Source of the DNA: Flavobacterium difficile
GTDB lineage: Bacteria > Bacteroidota > Bacteroidia > Flavobacteriales > Flavobacteriaceae
Direction of reading: 5' to 3'
Assembly: GCF_011392115.1 (NCBI RefSeq)
Contig: NZ_JAAJBT010000001.1
Span: forward strand, 310,001-374,000
DNA length: 64,000 nucleotides
Shown: positions 36,437 through 45,510 of the stretch, piece after piece
How the letters are laid out: each line of letters starts with the position of its first letter
How positions within the stretch are numbered: the first letter of the stretch is position 1
Program-made: the position numbers and the translations under genes
The notes under the pieces: model-generated
The model's database searches: none
Seen by the model: the letters and a program-made list of their open reading frames with translations, nothing else
What the model was told of the DNA's origin: nothing

Positions 36437-37577
36437 CTCTAATACTATTTTTCACTTCTTCTGCAATTTTTCTTGCTTCCATCATGTCTTCATTTACGAT
36501 AGTTACATGTCCCATTTTTCTGAAGGGTCTTGTTTCTTTTTTCCCGTAAATATGAGGTGTTACACCATCAATGGCCATAATTTTTTCTATGTTTTCGTAA
36601 ACAACTGGACCAGAAAAACCTTCTTCACCTACTAAATTTACCATAATTCCAGCCACTTTACTATCGGTATTTCCTAACGGTAAGTTTAAAACCGAGCGCA
36701 AATGATTTTCAAATTGTGAAGTATAACTGGCTTCAATCGTGTGATGTCCTGAATTATGTGGTCTTGGTGCGACTTCATTTACTAAAATCTCATCGGTTGT
36801 TGTTTGAAACATTTCAACGGCCAATAAACCCACATGATGGAAAGCTTCTGATACTTGTAAAGCAGTTTCAATAGCTAATTGTGCTACTTTTTCATCAATT
36901 CTTGCTGGACAAATTACATATTCTACTTGATTCGCTTCAGGATGAAATTCCATTTCAACAACTGGATAGGTTTTTACCTCGCCATTTGCATTTCTAGCTA
37001 CAATAACTGCAAGTTCATTTTTAAATGGAATCATTTCTTCTACAATACATTCCACTTCAGGTAAATGTAATAAATCAATTGTAGAGCGACAAATTTTCAC
37101 GCCGTTTCCATCGTATCCAAATTGAGCACATTTCCAAACGAAAGGAAATTCTAATTCGTTTTTCTCTAAAGATTTTTTCAAATCATTTAAATCAACAAAT
37201 CTTTGGTGTTTGGAAGTCGGAATGTTATTTTCTACATAAAAATCTTTTTGTTTTCCTTTGTTTTGGATTAATCGCAACGTTTTAGGTGAAGGAAATACAA
37301 CATGTCCTTCTTCTTCCAATTGTGCTAAGGCGTCTAAATTTACATTTTCAATTTCAATGGTAATGGCATGACACATTTTACCAAATTGATAAACGGTTTC
37401 ATAATCCATTAAACTTCCAGTAAAGAATTTAGTTGCGCCAAATTGTGCTGGTGCGTCTTTACTTGGATCTAAAACGAGAGTTGAAATATCGAATTTTCGG
37501 GTTTCTGTCAAAAGCATTTTACCTAATTGACCGCCACCTAAAATTCCTAATCTAAATTCTGATGAGAAATAATTCAT
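36420..37577 (-). CDS. purK: N5-carboxyaminoimidazole ribonucleotide synthase
   Basis: A 385-residue ATP-grasp enzyme that carboxylates AIR with ATP and bicarbonate, feeding PurE. LGILGGGQLGKML at the N-terminus and EVAPRPHNSGHHTIEA near the active site are diagnostic. The C-terminal VISVQ lies in a tandem repeat array, so the extreme C-terminus is probably not conserved. It is the first gene of a purK-purE operon with a TTG-N19-TATCTTTG promoter at 37600-37629. Confidence 0.97.
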   Translation of the reverse strand: MNYFSSEFRLGILGGGQLGKMLLTETRKFDISTLVLDPSKDAPAQFGATKFFTGSLMDYETVYQFGKMCHAITIEIENVNLDALAQLEEEGHVVFPSPKTLRLIQNKGKQKDFYVENNIPTSKHQRFVDLNDLKKSLEKNELEFPFVWKCAQFGYDGNGVKICRSTIDLLHLPEVECIVEEMIPFKNELAVIVARNANGEVKTYPVVEMEFHPEANQVEYVICPARIDEKVAQLAIETALQVSEAFHHVGLLAVEMFQTTTDEILVNEVAPRPHNSGHHTIEASYTSQFENHLRSVLNLPLGNTDSKVAGIMVNLVGEEGFSGPVVYENIEKIMAIDGVTPHIYGKKETRPFRKMGHVTIVNEDMMEARKIAEEVKNSIRVISVQ

Positions 37578-37599
37578 TGTAGTTCTTGTTGTGTTTGCG

Positions 37600-37629
37600 C
37601 AAAGATACTAATTTGAATTTGTTTCGCAA
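37600..37629 (-). promoter_or_regulatory. Promoter of purK-purE
   Basis: On the reverse strand TTG (37627-37629), 19 bp, TATCTTTG (37600-37607). The leader is short and no riboswitch-like structure is seen. Confidence 0.65.
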
Positions 37630-37636
37630 TTGGCAT

Positions 37637-38170
37637 TTATTTTAGTTTTTTTAAAATGTCCTTTGCTGCAGCTTTATAGGCTGAGGAATGATTGGGATAA
37701 TCTTGTGAAAGTATCATTTTTAGTTCATCCTTAATCCAAGTGTGTTTTTTACTAAAATGATACAAAGCTCTCATGGAATACGCTTTTGAAGCTACTTTTT
37801 TATCTTGAATTAACCAATCTAGACAGTTTTCAATGATTTTGTTTTCTTGATTTTCGGTAAGTTTTATGGTTTTCGATATAGATAAAAACAGACAGATTTT
37901 AGAAACCGGACGAATTGCAGAATCATTTTTATAATTTGCCATTTTCGAAATAAAGTCTTCTAAAAAAGGGAGAATAAGTGCTAGTTTTAGTTCGAAAATT
38001 AATTCTAAACTCCAACATGCTTTTATATGAATTTTATCATTTTCGTTCAGTGCAATTGCCATTAAAAAATGTAGTTTATCCGGATTTTGAATTACATAAT
38101 CACGGATAAATTCCCGATTTAAACGGTGTGCAGTACTATTTTCAATTAATTTATAAAATGATTGATCCAT
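37637..38170 (-). CDS. HEAT/ARM-like helical protein, unknown
   Basis: A 177-residue cytoplasmic protein that is all helix, with armadillo-like pairs such as KACWSLELIFELKLALILPFLEDF and KAYSMRALYHFSKKHTWIKDEL. This suggests a protein-binding scaffold. No enzymatic motif. It diverges from adk and is transcribed alone towards purK. Confidence 0.65.
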   Translation of the reverse strand: MDQSFYKLIENSTAHRLNREFIRDYVIQNPDKLHFLMAIALNENDKIHIKACWSLELIFELKLALILPFLEDFISKMANYKNDSAIRPVSKICLFLSISKTIKLTENQENKIIENCLDWLIQDKKVASKAYSMRALYHFSKKHTWIKDELKMILSQDYPNHSSAYKAAAKDILKKLK

Positions 38171-38233
38171 CTTGTAAAAATAACGATTTTTTAAAAAAAG
38201 TAATATTTATATTTTTATATGTTCAATAGTTTG

Positions 38234-38241
38234 TAAATTTG
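38234..38241 (+). promoter_or_regulatory. -7 element for adk
   Basis: TAAATTTG, a TANNTTTG match 26 bp before the start codon; a -33 TTG was not found. Confidence 0.4.
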
Positions 38242-38267
38242 CCATTTATTTTAATTATCACAACACA

Positions 38268-38840
38268 ATGATTAACATAGTTTTATTCGGTAAGCCGGGT
38301 GCTGGTAAAGGAACTCAAGCAGAATTTTTAAAAGAAAAATACACTCTAACACATTTGTCAACTGGAGATATTTTTAGATTTAACATCAAAAACGAAACAG
38401 AATTAGGTCTTTTGGCTAAAACTTTCATGGATAAAGGAGATTTGGTGCCTGATTCGGTAACGATTCAAATGTTACAAAGCGAAGTAGATAAAAATCCAGA
38501 ATCTAAAGGATTTTTGTTTGATGGATTTCCAAGAACGATTGCACAAGCAGAAGCTTTAGATGCTTTTTTAACTTCTAAAAATGAAGCAATTACAGCAACA
38601 GTTGCTTTAGAAGCGGATGACGAAATTTTGGTAAAACGTTTGTTAGAAAGAGGGAAAACATCTGGAAGACCAGACGATCAAGATGAAGAAAAGATAAGAA
38701 ATAGATACCAAGAATATAACGAAAAAACAGCGCCTTTGATGGATTATTACAAATCACAAGGTAAGTTTTATGCGGTGAACGGAATTGGTACAATTGAAGA
38801 AATTACAGCACGATTAAGTACAATAATCGATAAATTTTAA
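38268..38840 (+). CDS. adk: Adenylate kinase
   Basis: A 190-residue short-form adenylate kinase: P-loop GKPGAGKGTQ at 8-17, LSTGDIFR for AMP binding, DGFPRTIAQAEAL, and a short LID (RLLERGKTSGRPDDQDEEKI) without the zinc cysteines. It interconverts ATP + AMP and 2 ADP. It leads into a transporter gene after 31 bp. Confidence 0.96.
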   Translation: MINIVLFGKPGAGKGTQAEFLKEKYTLTHLSTGDIFRFNIKNETELGLLAKTFMDKGDLVPDSVTIQMLQSEVDKNPESKGFLFDGFPRTIAQAEALDAFLTSKNEAITATVALEADDEILVKRLLERGKTSGRPDDQDEEKIRNRYQEYNEKTAPLMDYYKSQGKFYAVNGIGTIEEITARLSTIIDKF

Positions 38841-38871
38841 GTATATTGCATTTAATTCAACTACATAAAAA

Positions 38872-40146
38872 TTGGAAATAGTCATAATATTCTTGTTGAT
38901 ACTACTCAATGGAATTTTCTCCATGTCAGAGATTGCACTCATATCAGCAAGAAAAAACAGGTTAGAAACCGCTGCCAAAAAAGGCAATACGAGTGCAAAA
39001 ACAGCTTTGGATTTAGCCAATTCGCCTAACAAATTTTTGTCTACGGTGCAAATTGGTATCACTTTAATTGGTATCTTAACAGGTATTTATTCTGGTGATA
39101 AAATTACTACCGATGTGGAAACTTTTTTCGCATCGTATGAATTAACTTTTCCATACGCACACTCACTTGCAGTTGGTGTTGTGGTTGTTGTGTTAACTTT
39201 CTTTTCTCTTGTGTTTGGAGAATTATTACCTAAAAGAATTGGTTTAAATTATCCAGAAGCTATCGCAAAATCTGTGGCTGTTCCCATGAAATTAATGTCA
39301 GTTGCAACGGCTCCTTTCATTTGGTTGTTAACGACTTCAACCGATTTTATTCTAAAAGTTTTTAAAATTAAACCAACTGCAGACGGTAAAGTTACCGAAG
39401 AAGAAATTAAGGCTATTATTAAAGAAGGAACTGAAGTAGGGGAAGTTCAAGAAATTGAACAAGATATTGTGGAACGTGTGTTTCATATTGGAGATAGAAA
39501 AGTGAATTCTTTAATGACGCATAGAAGCGAAATTGTATACTTGTTATTGTCTGATTCCGTTTCAGAAATTAAAGAAAAAGTATTGGTGGATTTGCATTCT
39601 TTTTATCCGGTTTGTCAGGAAAATTTAGATAATATTATTGGAGTGGTTTCACTAAAAGATTTATTTTCAAATTTTGAAAAAAACAATTTTAATTTAGCAG
39701 ATTTTTGTAGGCAACCCGATTATTTGATTGAGCAAACATCTGCATACAAAGCTCTGGAAAATTTCAAGAAGACCAAAGTGCATAATTCATTTATTGTAGA
39801 CGAACATGCTGTTTTTCAGGGGATAATTACTTTGAATGATATTTTAGAAGCTCTTGTTGGTGAAGCTTCAGATTTTGATGAAGACGAGTATCAAATTATA
39901 GTGAATGAAGACGAAACTTGGACAGTTGATGGACAATATTCGTTACATGATTTTTTAACTTTCTTCGATATGGATGAACTTACTAACGATTATGAAGTGA
40001 CTACAGTTAGTGGTTTTATCGCAACAGAGTTAGGTAAAATTCCGAAAGAAGAAGAGAAGTTAATTTGGAATAAATTAGAGTTTGAGGTTTTAAAAATGGA
40101 AGGTACTATTATTGATAAAGTTTTAGTAAAACCTTTAAAAGAATAA
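38872..40146 (+). CDS. CNNM/HlyC-CorC family transporter-like protein
   Basis: A 424-residue protein that begins with a TTG start codon (MEIVIIFLLILLNGIFSMSE); the next Met is inside the first membrane helix, so TTG is favoured. A DUF21 membrane domain (~1-190, three or four helices), two CBS motifs (~200-330, LMTHRSEIVYLL and FIVDEHAVFQGIITLNDIL) and a C-terminal CorC_HlyC domain (~345-420) follow in order. Family members are linked to Mg2+ or Co2+ export and are often called hemolysins without evidence. It ends at a strong terminator. Confidence 0.9.
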   Translation: MEIVIIFLLILLNGIFSMSEIALISARKNRLETAAKKGNTSAKTALDLANSPNKFLSTVQIGITLIGILTGIYSGDKITTDVETFFASYELTFPYAHSLAVGVVVVVLTFFSLVFGELLPKRIGLNYPEAIAKSVAVPMKLMSVATAPFIWLLTTSTDFILKVFKIKPTADGKVTEEEIKAIIKEGTEVGEVQEIEQDIVERVFHIGDRKVNSLMTHRSEIVYLLLSDSVSEIKEKVLVDLHSFYPVCQENLDNIIGVVSLKDLFSNFEKNNFNLADFCRQPDYLIEQTSAYKALENFKKTKVHNSFIVDEHAVFQGIITLNDILEALVGEASDFDEDEYQIIVNEDETWTVDGQYSLHDFLTFFDMDELTNDYEVTTVSGFIATELGKIPKEEEKLIWNKLEFEVLKMEGTIIDKVLVKPLKE

Positions 40147-40165
40147 TTTAGAATAAATCACAACT

Positions 40166-40206
40166 AAAACAGCCTGAATTGGATTCCATTTTAGGCTGTT
40201 TTTTGT
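40166..40206 (+). terminator. Intrinsic terminator
   Basis: AAAACAGCCT (40166-40175) pairs with AGGCTGTTTT (40193-40202), followed by more T's. Confidence 0.85.
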
Positions 40207-40231
40207 ATTTAAATAAATAGGCTAAAAATTG

Positions 40232-40239
40232 TATCTTTG
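40232..40239 (+). promoter_or_regulatory. -7 element for obg
   Basis: TATCTTTG matches TANNTTTG, leaving a leader of about 80 nt with no obvious structure; the nearest TTTG (40202-40205) is 26 bp upstream. Confidence 0.5.
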
Positions 40240-40328
40240 CCGAATAAATATAAATAAAGATTAAAAATAGTTTAAATAACATTCGTATAAATATATAAAA
40301 CTGAATTTTAAACTGAAAACTTAAGAAA

Positions 40329-41330
40329 ATGACAGAAGGAAATTTCGTAGACTACGTAAAAATATATGTTGCATCTGGTAAAGGCGGGAAAGGTTCTTCT
40401 CATTTACACAGAGAAAAATTTATTGAAAAAGGTGGTCCAGATGGTGGAGATGGTGGTCGTGGTGGTCATGTTATTGTTAGAGGAAGTAAAAATTTATGGA
40501 CCTTGTTTCATTTAAAATTTTTGCGCCATGTGAAGTCAGGTCACGGTGGTGATGGAGGTAGCAGTAGAAGTACAGGTCATGATGGAGAAGATAAAATTAT
40601 TGAAGTTCCGTTAGGAACGGTTGTGAAAGATAAAGAAACTGGTGAAGTTTTATTTGAAATTACAGAAGATGGCGAAACTAAAATTTTAGCTCGCGGTGGA
40701 AAAGGTGGTTTAGGAAACTGGAATTTCAGAAGTTCTACTAACCAAACGCCAAGATATGCGCAGCCTGGAATTCCAGGTGAAGAGGTAGATGTAATTTTAG
40801 AGTTGAAAGTTTTAGCTGATGTAGGTTTGGTTGGATTTCCAAACGCTGGAAAATCAACATTACTATCTGTATTAACTTCGGCAAAACCAAAAATTGCAGA
40901 TTATGCTTTTACGACTTTAAAACCTAATTTAGGAATTGTAGCATATCGCGATTTTCAATCTTTTGTAATTGCGGATATTCCTGGTATTATTGAAGGTGCC
41001 GCGGAAGGAAAAGGCTTAGGTCATTATTTTTTACGTCATATCGAAAGAAATTCAACGTTGTTGTTTTTAGTTCCTGCTGATGCAGCTGATATAAAAAAGG
41101 AATATGAAATTTTGTTAGATGAATTAAGACGTTACAATCCAGAAATGTTAGATAAAGACCGGTTAGTGGTCATTTCTAAATGTGATATGTTAGATGATGA
41201 ATTACAAGCTGAGCTGAAAGTGCAATTAGATAAAGATTTTAAAGGCACAGAATTTATGTTTATTTCTTCCGTAGCGCAGCAAGGATTAACAGAATTGAAA
41301 GATAAATTATGGAAAATGTTAAATGCCTAA
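40329..41330 (+). CDS. obg: Obg-family ribosome-assembly GTPase
   Basis: A 333-residue protein: glycine-rich Obg fold at 1-160 ([14 protein letters not shown] and [13 protein letters not shown]), then a G domain with G1 [10 protein letters not shown]3 [16 protein letters not shown], and G4 as SKCDML in place of the usual NKxD. It lacks the OCT extension, as in many short forms. It acts in late 50S assembly and stress control. It is transcribed alone. Confidence 0.95.
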   Translation: MTEGNFVDYVKIYVASGKGGKGSSHLHREKFIEKGGPDGGDGGRGGHVIVRGSKNLWTLFHLKFLRHVKSGHGGDGGSSRSTGHDGEDKIIEVPLGTVVKDKETGEVLFEITEDGETKILARGGKGGLGNWNFRSSTNQTPRYAQPGIPGEEVDVILELKVLADVGLVGFPNAGKSTLLSVLTSAKPKIADYAFTTLKPNLGIVAYRDFQSFVIADIPGIIEGAAEGKGLGHYFLRHIERNSTLLFLVPADAADIKKEYEILLDELRRYNPEMLDKDRLVVISKCDMLDDELQAELKVQLDKDFKGTEFMFISSVAQQGLTELKDKLWKMLNA

Positions 41331-41370
41331 CATAAATTTATTGTTTTTTCATGGTTTCTATTACTTTTCT

Positions 41371-41378
41371 TATATTTG
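41371..41378 (+). promoter_or_regulatory. -7 element for the M43 protease gene
   Basis: TATATTTG at this place overlaps the upstream alternative start at 41376, which supports the ATG at 41403 as the real start. Confidence 0.55.
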
Positions 41379-41402
41379 AACACCAATTTAATCTTATTGA
41401 AA

Positions 41403-42686
41403 ATGAAAACTAAATTACTATTATTATTATTTGTATCCACTTTTGGTTTTGCACAGCAACGTACCTGTGGAATGCAAGAACATATGAATCAAATGATGTT
41501 CAATCCAGTATTAAAAAAGCAATATGAGGAAAGACAAGCTAAATTTAAAATTGAATATCAAAAAATAATAGATAAGCAAAATGCTCAGAAAAATGGGAAT
41601 GTAATACAAAGTACAAATGCAGTAATAAGAATTCCTGTTGCTGTTCATTACCCATCTGCGGCTTCTGCTAACGCTACTCTAAGAACTTGTTTAAGAGGTT
41701 TTGCACAAAATCAAATTGATATTTTAAATGCCGATTATAACGCTACCAATGCAGATTTATCAAATTGGATTAATGATAGTGCTTTTTACCCAGGAATAAA
41801 TGTAGGTGATTTAGATGTAGAATTTGTTTTGGCAACTCAAAACCATCCAGCAGGAACAGGTTTAGTGAATGGAGATGTTGCTGTGACCTTTGGTACAGAT
41901 TTTTTACCAGGTGCTAATGAGGATCAAGATCCAACTTGGTCTGGATACATGAATTTCGTGGTTAGAAATATTTCTGGTGGTATTCTAGGTTATTCTCCAC
42001 TTGGAGGTTCTCCAAATGCTGGACAAACAGTTGTTATGGATAATAATGCTTTTGCTTCTGGTGCAGGTTGTACGGGTTATGTTCCTGGTGCTCCATATAA
42101 TTTAGGAAGAACTGTTACTCATGAATTAGGTCATTTTTTTAATTTAGATCATACTTTTAAATCTGGTAATCAAAATGCAACAAATTGTGCAGGTGCTGAC
42201 CAAGATGGAATTGCAGATACACCAAAACAAGCTGCTGCTACTTATGGTTGTGCAGCTGCTGGTTCCATTGATGCATGCAATGCTCCAGAAAAGGTGTTAT
42301 CTATGAATTATATGGATTATTCAAATGATGCTTGTATGTACATGTTTACAGAAGGTCAAAAAAATGTTATGTTGGCTTACATTAATTCTATTGTAAGCGA
42401 TTTTAAGCCAAATGTGTTAAATAATTCAACTTTTGCTACTTCAGGTTTTTCAATTTATCCTAACCCAAGTACAGGAACTTTTAATTTACAATTTAAAGAA
42501 ATCATATCTGATTTTAACGTAGAAATTTACGACATAACTGGTAAAATGGTTTATGTTAACGAGTTTTATCAAAATACGGATTTAGTTAAAGAAATTAAAA
42601 TTCAAGATGAAGTTAGTAGAGGTATTTACTTCTTGAAAATTAAAACCAATGAAGGTTTATTCACTAAGAAAATTATTATCGATTAA
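41403..42686 (+). CDS. M43-type zinc metalloprotease, T9SS cargo
   Basis: About 427 residues from MKTKLLLLLF. An earlier in-frame start at 41376 lies in the promoter and would spoil the signal peptide, which ends at FGFAQQ. The propeptide-like N-terminal part is followed by the catalytic domain with HELGHFFNLDH, a pappalysin/cytophagalysin HExxHxxxxxH site where Asn replaces the usual Gly, and a Met-turn in NYMDYS. Cysteine pairs around NCAG and GCAAAG should form disulfides. The tail (FSIYPNPSTGTFNLQF) is a type A sorting domain. It is probably an exported protease acting on proteins outside the cell. Confidence 0.9.
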   Translation: MKTKLLLLLFVSTFGFAQQRTCGMQEHMNQMMFNPVLKKQYEERQAKFKIEYQKIIDKQNAQKNGNVIQSTNAVIRIPVAVHYPSAASANATLRTCLRGFAQNQIDILNADYNATNADLSNWINDSAFYPGINVGDLDVEFVLATQNHPAGTGLVNGDVAVTFGTDFLPGANEDQDPTWSGYMNFVVRNISGGILGYSPLGGSPNAGQTVVMDNNAFASGAGCTGYVPGAPYNLGRTVTHELGHFFNLDHTFKSGNQNATNCAGADQDGIADTPKQAAATYGCAAAGSIDACNAPEKVLSMNYMDYSNDACMYMFTEGQKNVMLAYINSIVSDFKPNVLNNSTFATSGFSIYPNPSTGTFNLQFKEIISDFNVEIYDITGKMVYVNEFYQNTDLVKEIKIQDEVSRGIYFLKIKTNEGLFTKKIIID

Positions 42687-42705
42687 GTGATACAAAAATA
42701 AAATT

Positions 42706-42737
42706 AAAGCGTTCTCCTAAAACAGAACGCTTTTTTT
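42706..42737 (+). terminator. Intrinsic terminator
   Basis: AAAGCGTTCT (42706-42715) pairs perfectly with AGAACGCTTT (42724-42733) before a T-run. Confidence 0.88.
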
Positions 42738-42886
42738 ATGGCTAAAAGTTAAAATTTTCTTAACTGCTTTTATTGATTACTAAAAATTTAGATTTTTTTT
42801 TAAAAATAAAGTATATTCGCAACACAAATAACAAACTATTTTACGAAATCTGTAAATTAAGATTTTAAAATTTAAACTAACTAATT

Positions 42887-45034
42887 ATGAAGAAAGTTAT
42901 TCTATCCTTAGTGGCGGCATTTATGCTTGTTCCATTTAGTGTTAAGGCCGACGAAGGAATGTGGTTTTTGATGTTTATCGAAAGATTGAACCACCGCGAT
43001 ATGCAAAAAATGGGGTTACAATTAACGCCAGAGGAAATTTATAGTATTAACAATCACAGCTTAAAAGATGCCATTGTGCAATTTAACGGAGGTTGTACAG
43101 CTGAATTAATTTCTAAAGACGGATTAGTATTAACCAATCACCACTGTGGTTATGATGCAATTGCAGAACTATCAACTGCTGAAAAAAATTATTTAAAAGA
43201 CGGATATTGGGCAGCTAATAGAAAAGAGGAATTAAAACCTTCTAGTTTATTCGTGCGTTTTTTCGTTCGTATGGACGATTGTTCTAAAAGAATTTTATCT
43301 GTTGTAACACCAGGAATGAGTGAAGCAGATAGAGAAAAAGCAATCAATGCTGAAATTGCAAAAATCGAAAAAGAAAATAACGAAGGCGGAAAATATACGG
43401 TTTCTGTTCGTCCATTTTTTCAAGGAAATGAATATTACTATTTCGTTTATCAAGATTATAAAGATGTACGTTTAGTGGGAACACCTCCAGAAAGTTTAGG
43501 GAAATTTGGTGGTGATACAGACAACTGGGAATGGCCTCGTCATACAGCAGATTTCTCAATGTTCAGAATTTATGCAGATGCTAATGGTAATCCAGCAGAA
43601 TATTCTCCGAATAATGTGCCTTTAAAACCAAAACACCACTTACCAGTTAATTTAGGTGGTGTAAAAGAAAATGATTTCGCCATGATTTTAGGTTATCCAG
43701 GTCGTACAAACCGTTGGATGCCAGCAGGTGGAATTGAGCAAAACGTAAAATTTGCTTATCCAGCTTGGGTAGAAGGTTCTAAAACAGGTATGGACAACAT
43801 GAAAAAATACATGGTGCAGTCGGATGCTTTAAACTTAATTTACGCTTCAAAATTTGCTGGTGTTGCCAATTACTGGAAAAACCGTCAAGGTATGATTGAT
43901 GCCTTAACTAAATTTGGTACTGCTAAATCAAAAGCGGCGCAAGAAGCTAAATTTAATACTTGGGCTAATAAACCAGCTAATAAAGCCAAATATGGTAATG
44001 TAGTAGCTACAATCAATAAATATTATGCCATGACGAATGAAAAATCTCGTCACGATAACTATTTACAACAATTATTCAGAACGTCAGCTTTCGGAACAGT
44101 GAGTAGATCTTTAGGAAGACAATTAGATGTATATACTAAAGCAGATGCTGCGAAACGTGCTGAAATGGCTCCTGCTATTTTAGAAATGGCAGATGAAATG
44201 TTTAAAGAAGTTCACATTCCTGCTGAAAAAGACATTTTAGCGGCTCAGTTAAGTTTATATACTAAAAAAGCAGGTTATGCATTAGCTCCAGTTGCAGAAA
44301 AGTTAGCTAAGGAAAATAATGGTGATTTTACTAAATATGTAAGTGCTGCGTTCGATTTAAGTATTTTTACTTCTAAAGACAGAATTAAAGCTTTCTTAGA
44401 TTTACCAAGTGAGGCAATGCTAACAAACGATCCATTATATGTTTTATCGAACGATTTAACGGCTCATTTCGGAAAAAGAAGTGATGAGTTAATGAAAGCG
44501 CAAAACGATTTCGGAGCTTCTTTCCGTTTATTGGTGGAAGGTTTAAGAGAATCTAAAATTGGTACTACTTTATATCCAGATGCAAACTCAACTTTACGTT
44601 TAACTTACGGAAAAGTTCGTTCGTTACCAGCTGATAAAAGAAATGACGCTACAATTAACAACTATACTACTTTAGCCGGACAAGTTAAAAAATACAAAAA
44701 AGGAGATTTAGAATTCGATTTACCTACAAAAGTTTTAGACATGAATGCTAAAAAAGAATACGGTCGTTATGCAGATAAAGACGGTTCTTTACACGTTTGT
44801 TTCTTAACTGATAACGATATTACAGGTGGTAACTCAGGTTCTCCTGTATTAAACGGAAAAGGTGAATTAATCGGATTAGCGTTTGATGGAAACATTGAAG
44901 CTATGGCTGGTGACGTAATTTTCGATAAAAAACTACAAAGAACAATTAACGTAGATATTCGTTATGTACTTTGGGTAATTGAAAACTTCTCTGGTGCCAA
45001 ACACATTGTAGATGAAATGACTTTAGTGAAGTAA
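42887..45034 (+). CDS. S46-family dipeptidyl-peptidase, DPP7-like
   Basis: A 715-residue periplasmic serine exopeptidase. The signal peptide ends near VKADEG. The catalytic His is in TNHHCGYDA (H85/H86) and Ser650 is in GGNSGSPV; DTDNWEWPRHTADF is the conserved substrate N-terminus-binding region. Gly668 in FDGN occupies the place that separates DPP7 (Gly, hydrophobic P1) from DPP11 (Arg, acidic P1), so DPP7-type specificity is favoured. It removes dipeptides from the N-terminus, fitting amino-acid feeding. A near-consensus -7 (TATATTCG, 42812-42819) precedes it. Confidence 0.93.
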   Translation: MKKVILSLVAAFMLVPFSVKADEGMWFLMFIERLNHRDMQKMGLQLTPEEIYSINNHSLKDAIVQFNGGCTAELISKDGLVLTNHHCGYDAIAELSTAEKNYLKDGYWAANRKEELKPSSLFVRFFVRMDDCSKRILSVVTPGMSEADREKAINAEIAKIEKENNEGGKYTVSVRPFFQGNEYYYFVYQDYKDVRLVGTPPESLGKFGGDTDNWEWPRHTADFSMFRIYADANGNPAEYSPNNVPLKPKHHLPVNLGGVKENDFAMILGYPGRTNRWMPAGGIEQNVKFAYPAWVEGSKTGMDNMKKYMVQSDALNLIYASKFAGVANYWKNRQGMIDALTKFGTAKSKAAQEAKFNTWANKPANKAKYGNVVATINKYYAMTNEKSRHDNYLQQLFRTSAFGTVSRSLGRQLDVYTKADAAKRAEMAPAILEMADEMFKEVHIPAEKDILAAQLSLYTKKAGYALAPVAEKLAKENNGDFTKYVSAAFDLSIFTSKDRIKAFLDLPSEAMLTNDPLYVLSNDLTAHFGKRSDELMKAQNDFGASFRLLVEGLRESKIGTTLYPDANSTLRLTYGKVRSLPADKRNDATINNYTTLAGQVKKYKKGDLEFDLPTKVLDMNAKKEYGRYADKDGSLHVCFLTDNDITGGNSGSPVLNGKGELIGLAFDGNIEAMAGDVIFDKKLQRTINVDIRYVLWVIENFSGAKHIVDEMTLVK

Positions 45035-45053
45035 TTCATTAAGTTTCAATAGT

Positions 45054-45085
45054 AAAAAAAGTCTCGAGTAATCGGGACTTTTTTT
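45054..45085 (+). terminator. Terminator of the S46 peptidase gene
   Basis: AAAAAAAGTCTCGA (from 45054) pairs with TCGGGACTTTTTTT (with one G-U), 4-nt loop, followed by T's. Confidence 0.85.
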
Positions 45086-45103
45086 GTTTTATGAAGTTTT
45101 TTT

Positions 45104-45221
45104 GGGCGTTCCCTCGTTGTACAAGTTTGCGTTTAATAGAAAGTTTGTTGCAACAACGAGGTCGTGCTGTCCACTATATTCCCGATGAAAAATCGGGAGA
45201 TGCCGTTCCCATCACTAACGC
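45104..45221. repeat. Intergenic repeat starting GGGCGTTCC
   Basis: The element runs from GGGCGTTCCCTCG, through GGTCGTGCTGTCCACTATA and a hairpin (CCCGAT/ATCGGG), to GCCGTTCCCATCACTAACGC. I recall similar GGGCGTT...CTAACGC intergenic elements in other Flavobacterium genomes. It is richer in G+C than its surroundings. Confidence 0.55.
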
Positions 45222-45288
45222 GAATCCGGTTTTCAAAAGTTACATGTCTTTTATTGATAATTTTCCAAGGTTTTTGTATGACTAAGAA

Positions 45289-45319
45289 CACCTACGAGGT
45301 TTAAAAAACCTTGCAGGTG
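45289..45319. repeat. Hairpin repeat CACCT...AGGTG
   Basis: CACCTACGAGGTTT (45289-45302) and AAACCTTGCAGGTG (45306-45319) form a near-perfect hairpin with two mismatches. Confidence 0.55.
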
Positions 45320-45367
45320 ATAACGTAATTGGATAAGTAGTCTAAATTTCTAACAAAACGAATGACT

Positions 45368-45510
45368 CTAGCCCAGATTGCAATGGAAAACATTTTGGTT
45401 CCGCTTTTTTAGCTTTTTTAGTGGTGAAACGCGACCTAAGAAGCGCTTTTATCACTTTTAAAAACTTAAAGTGGAACCAAAATTTTGTAATGGAAAGCTG
45501 GATTGAGCTA
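45368..45510. repeat. Long palindromic element at the 3' end of the ABC-F gene
   Basis: CTAGCCCAGATTGCAATGGA at the left and GGAAAGCTGGATTGAGCTA at the right bound the element. Inside, ATTTTGGTTCC (45392-45402) pairs perfectly with GGAACCAAAAT (45473-45483). The right end supplies the stop codon of the leftward ABC-F gene. Confidence 0.6.

Larger units (their letters stand above)
45035..45507. other. Gene-free region filled with structured repeats
   Basis: After the terminator at 45054-45085 this stretch holds three separate repeat elements (45104-45221, 45289-45319, 45368-45510). A 64-codon frame at 45091-45285 lies inside the first element and looks non-coding: composition unlike neighbours, no family match, no promoter. 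Confidence 0.65.

Noticed and set aside
45091..45285. 64-codon frame
   Set aside because: It lies inside a structured intergenic repeat, has no promoter or family match and odd composition.
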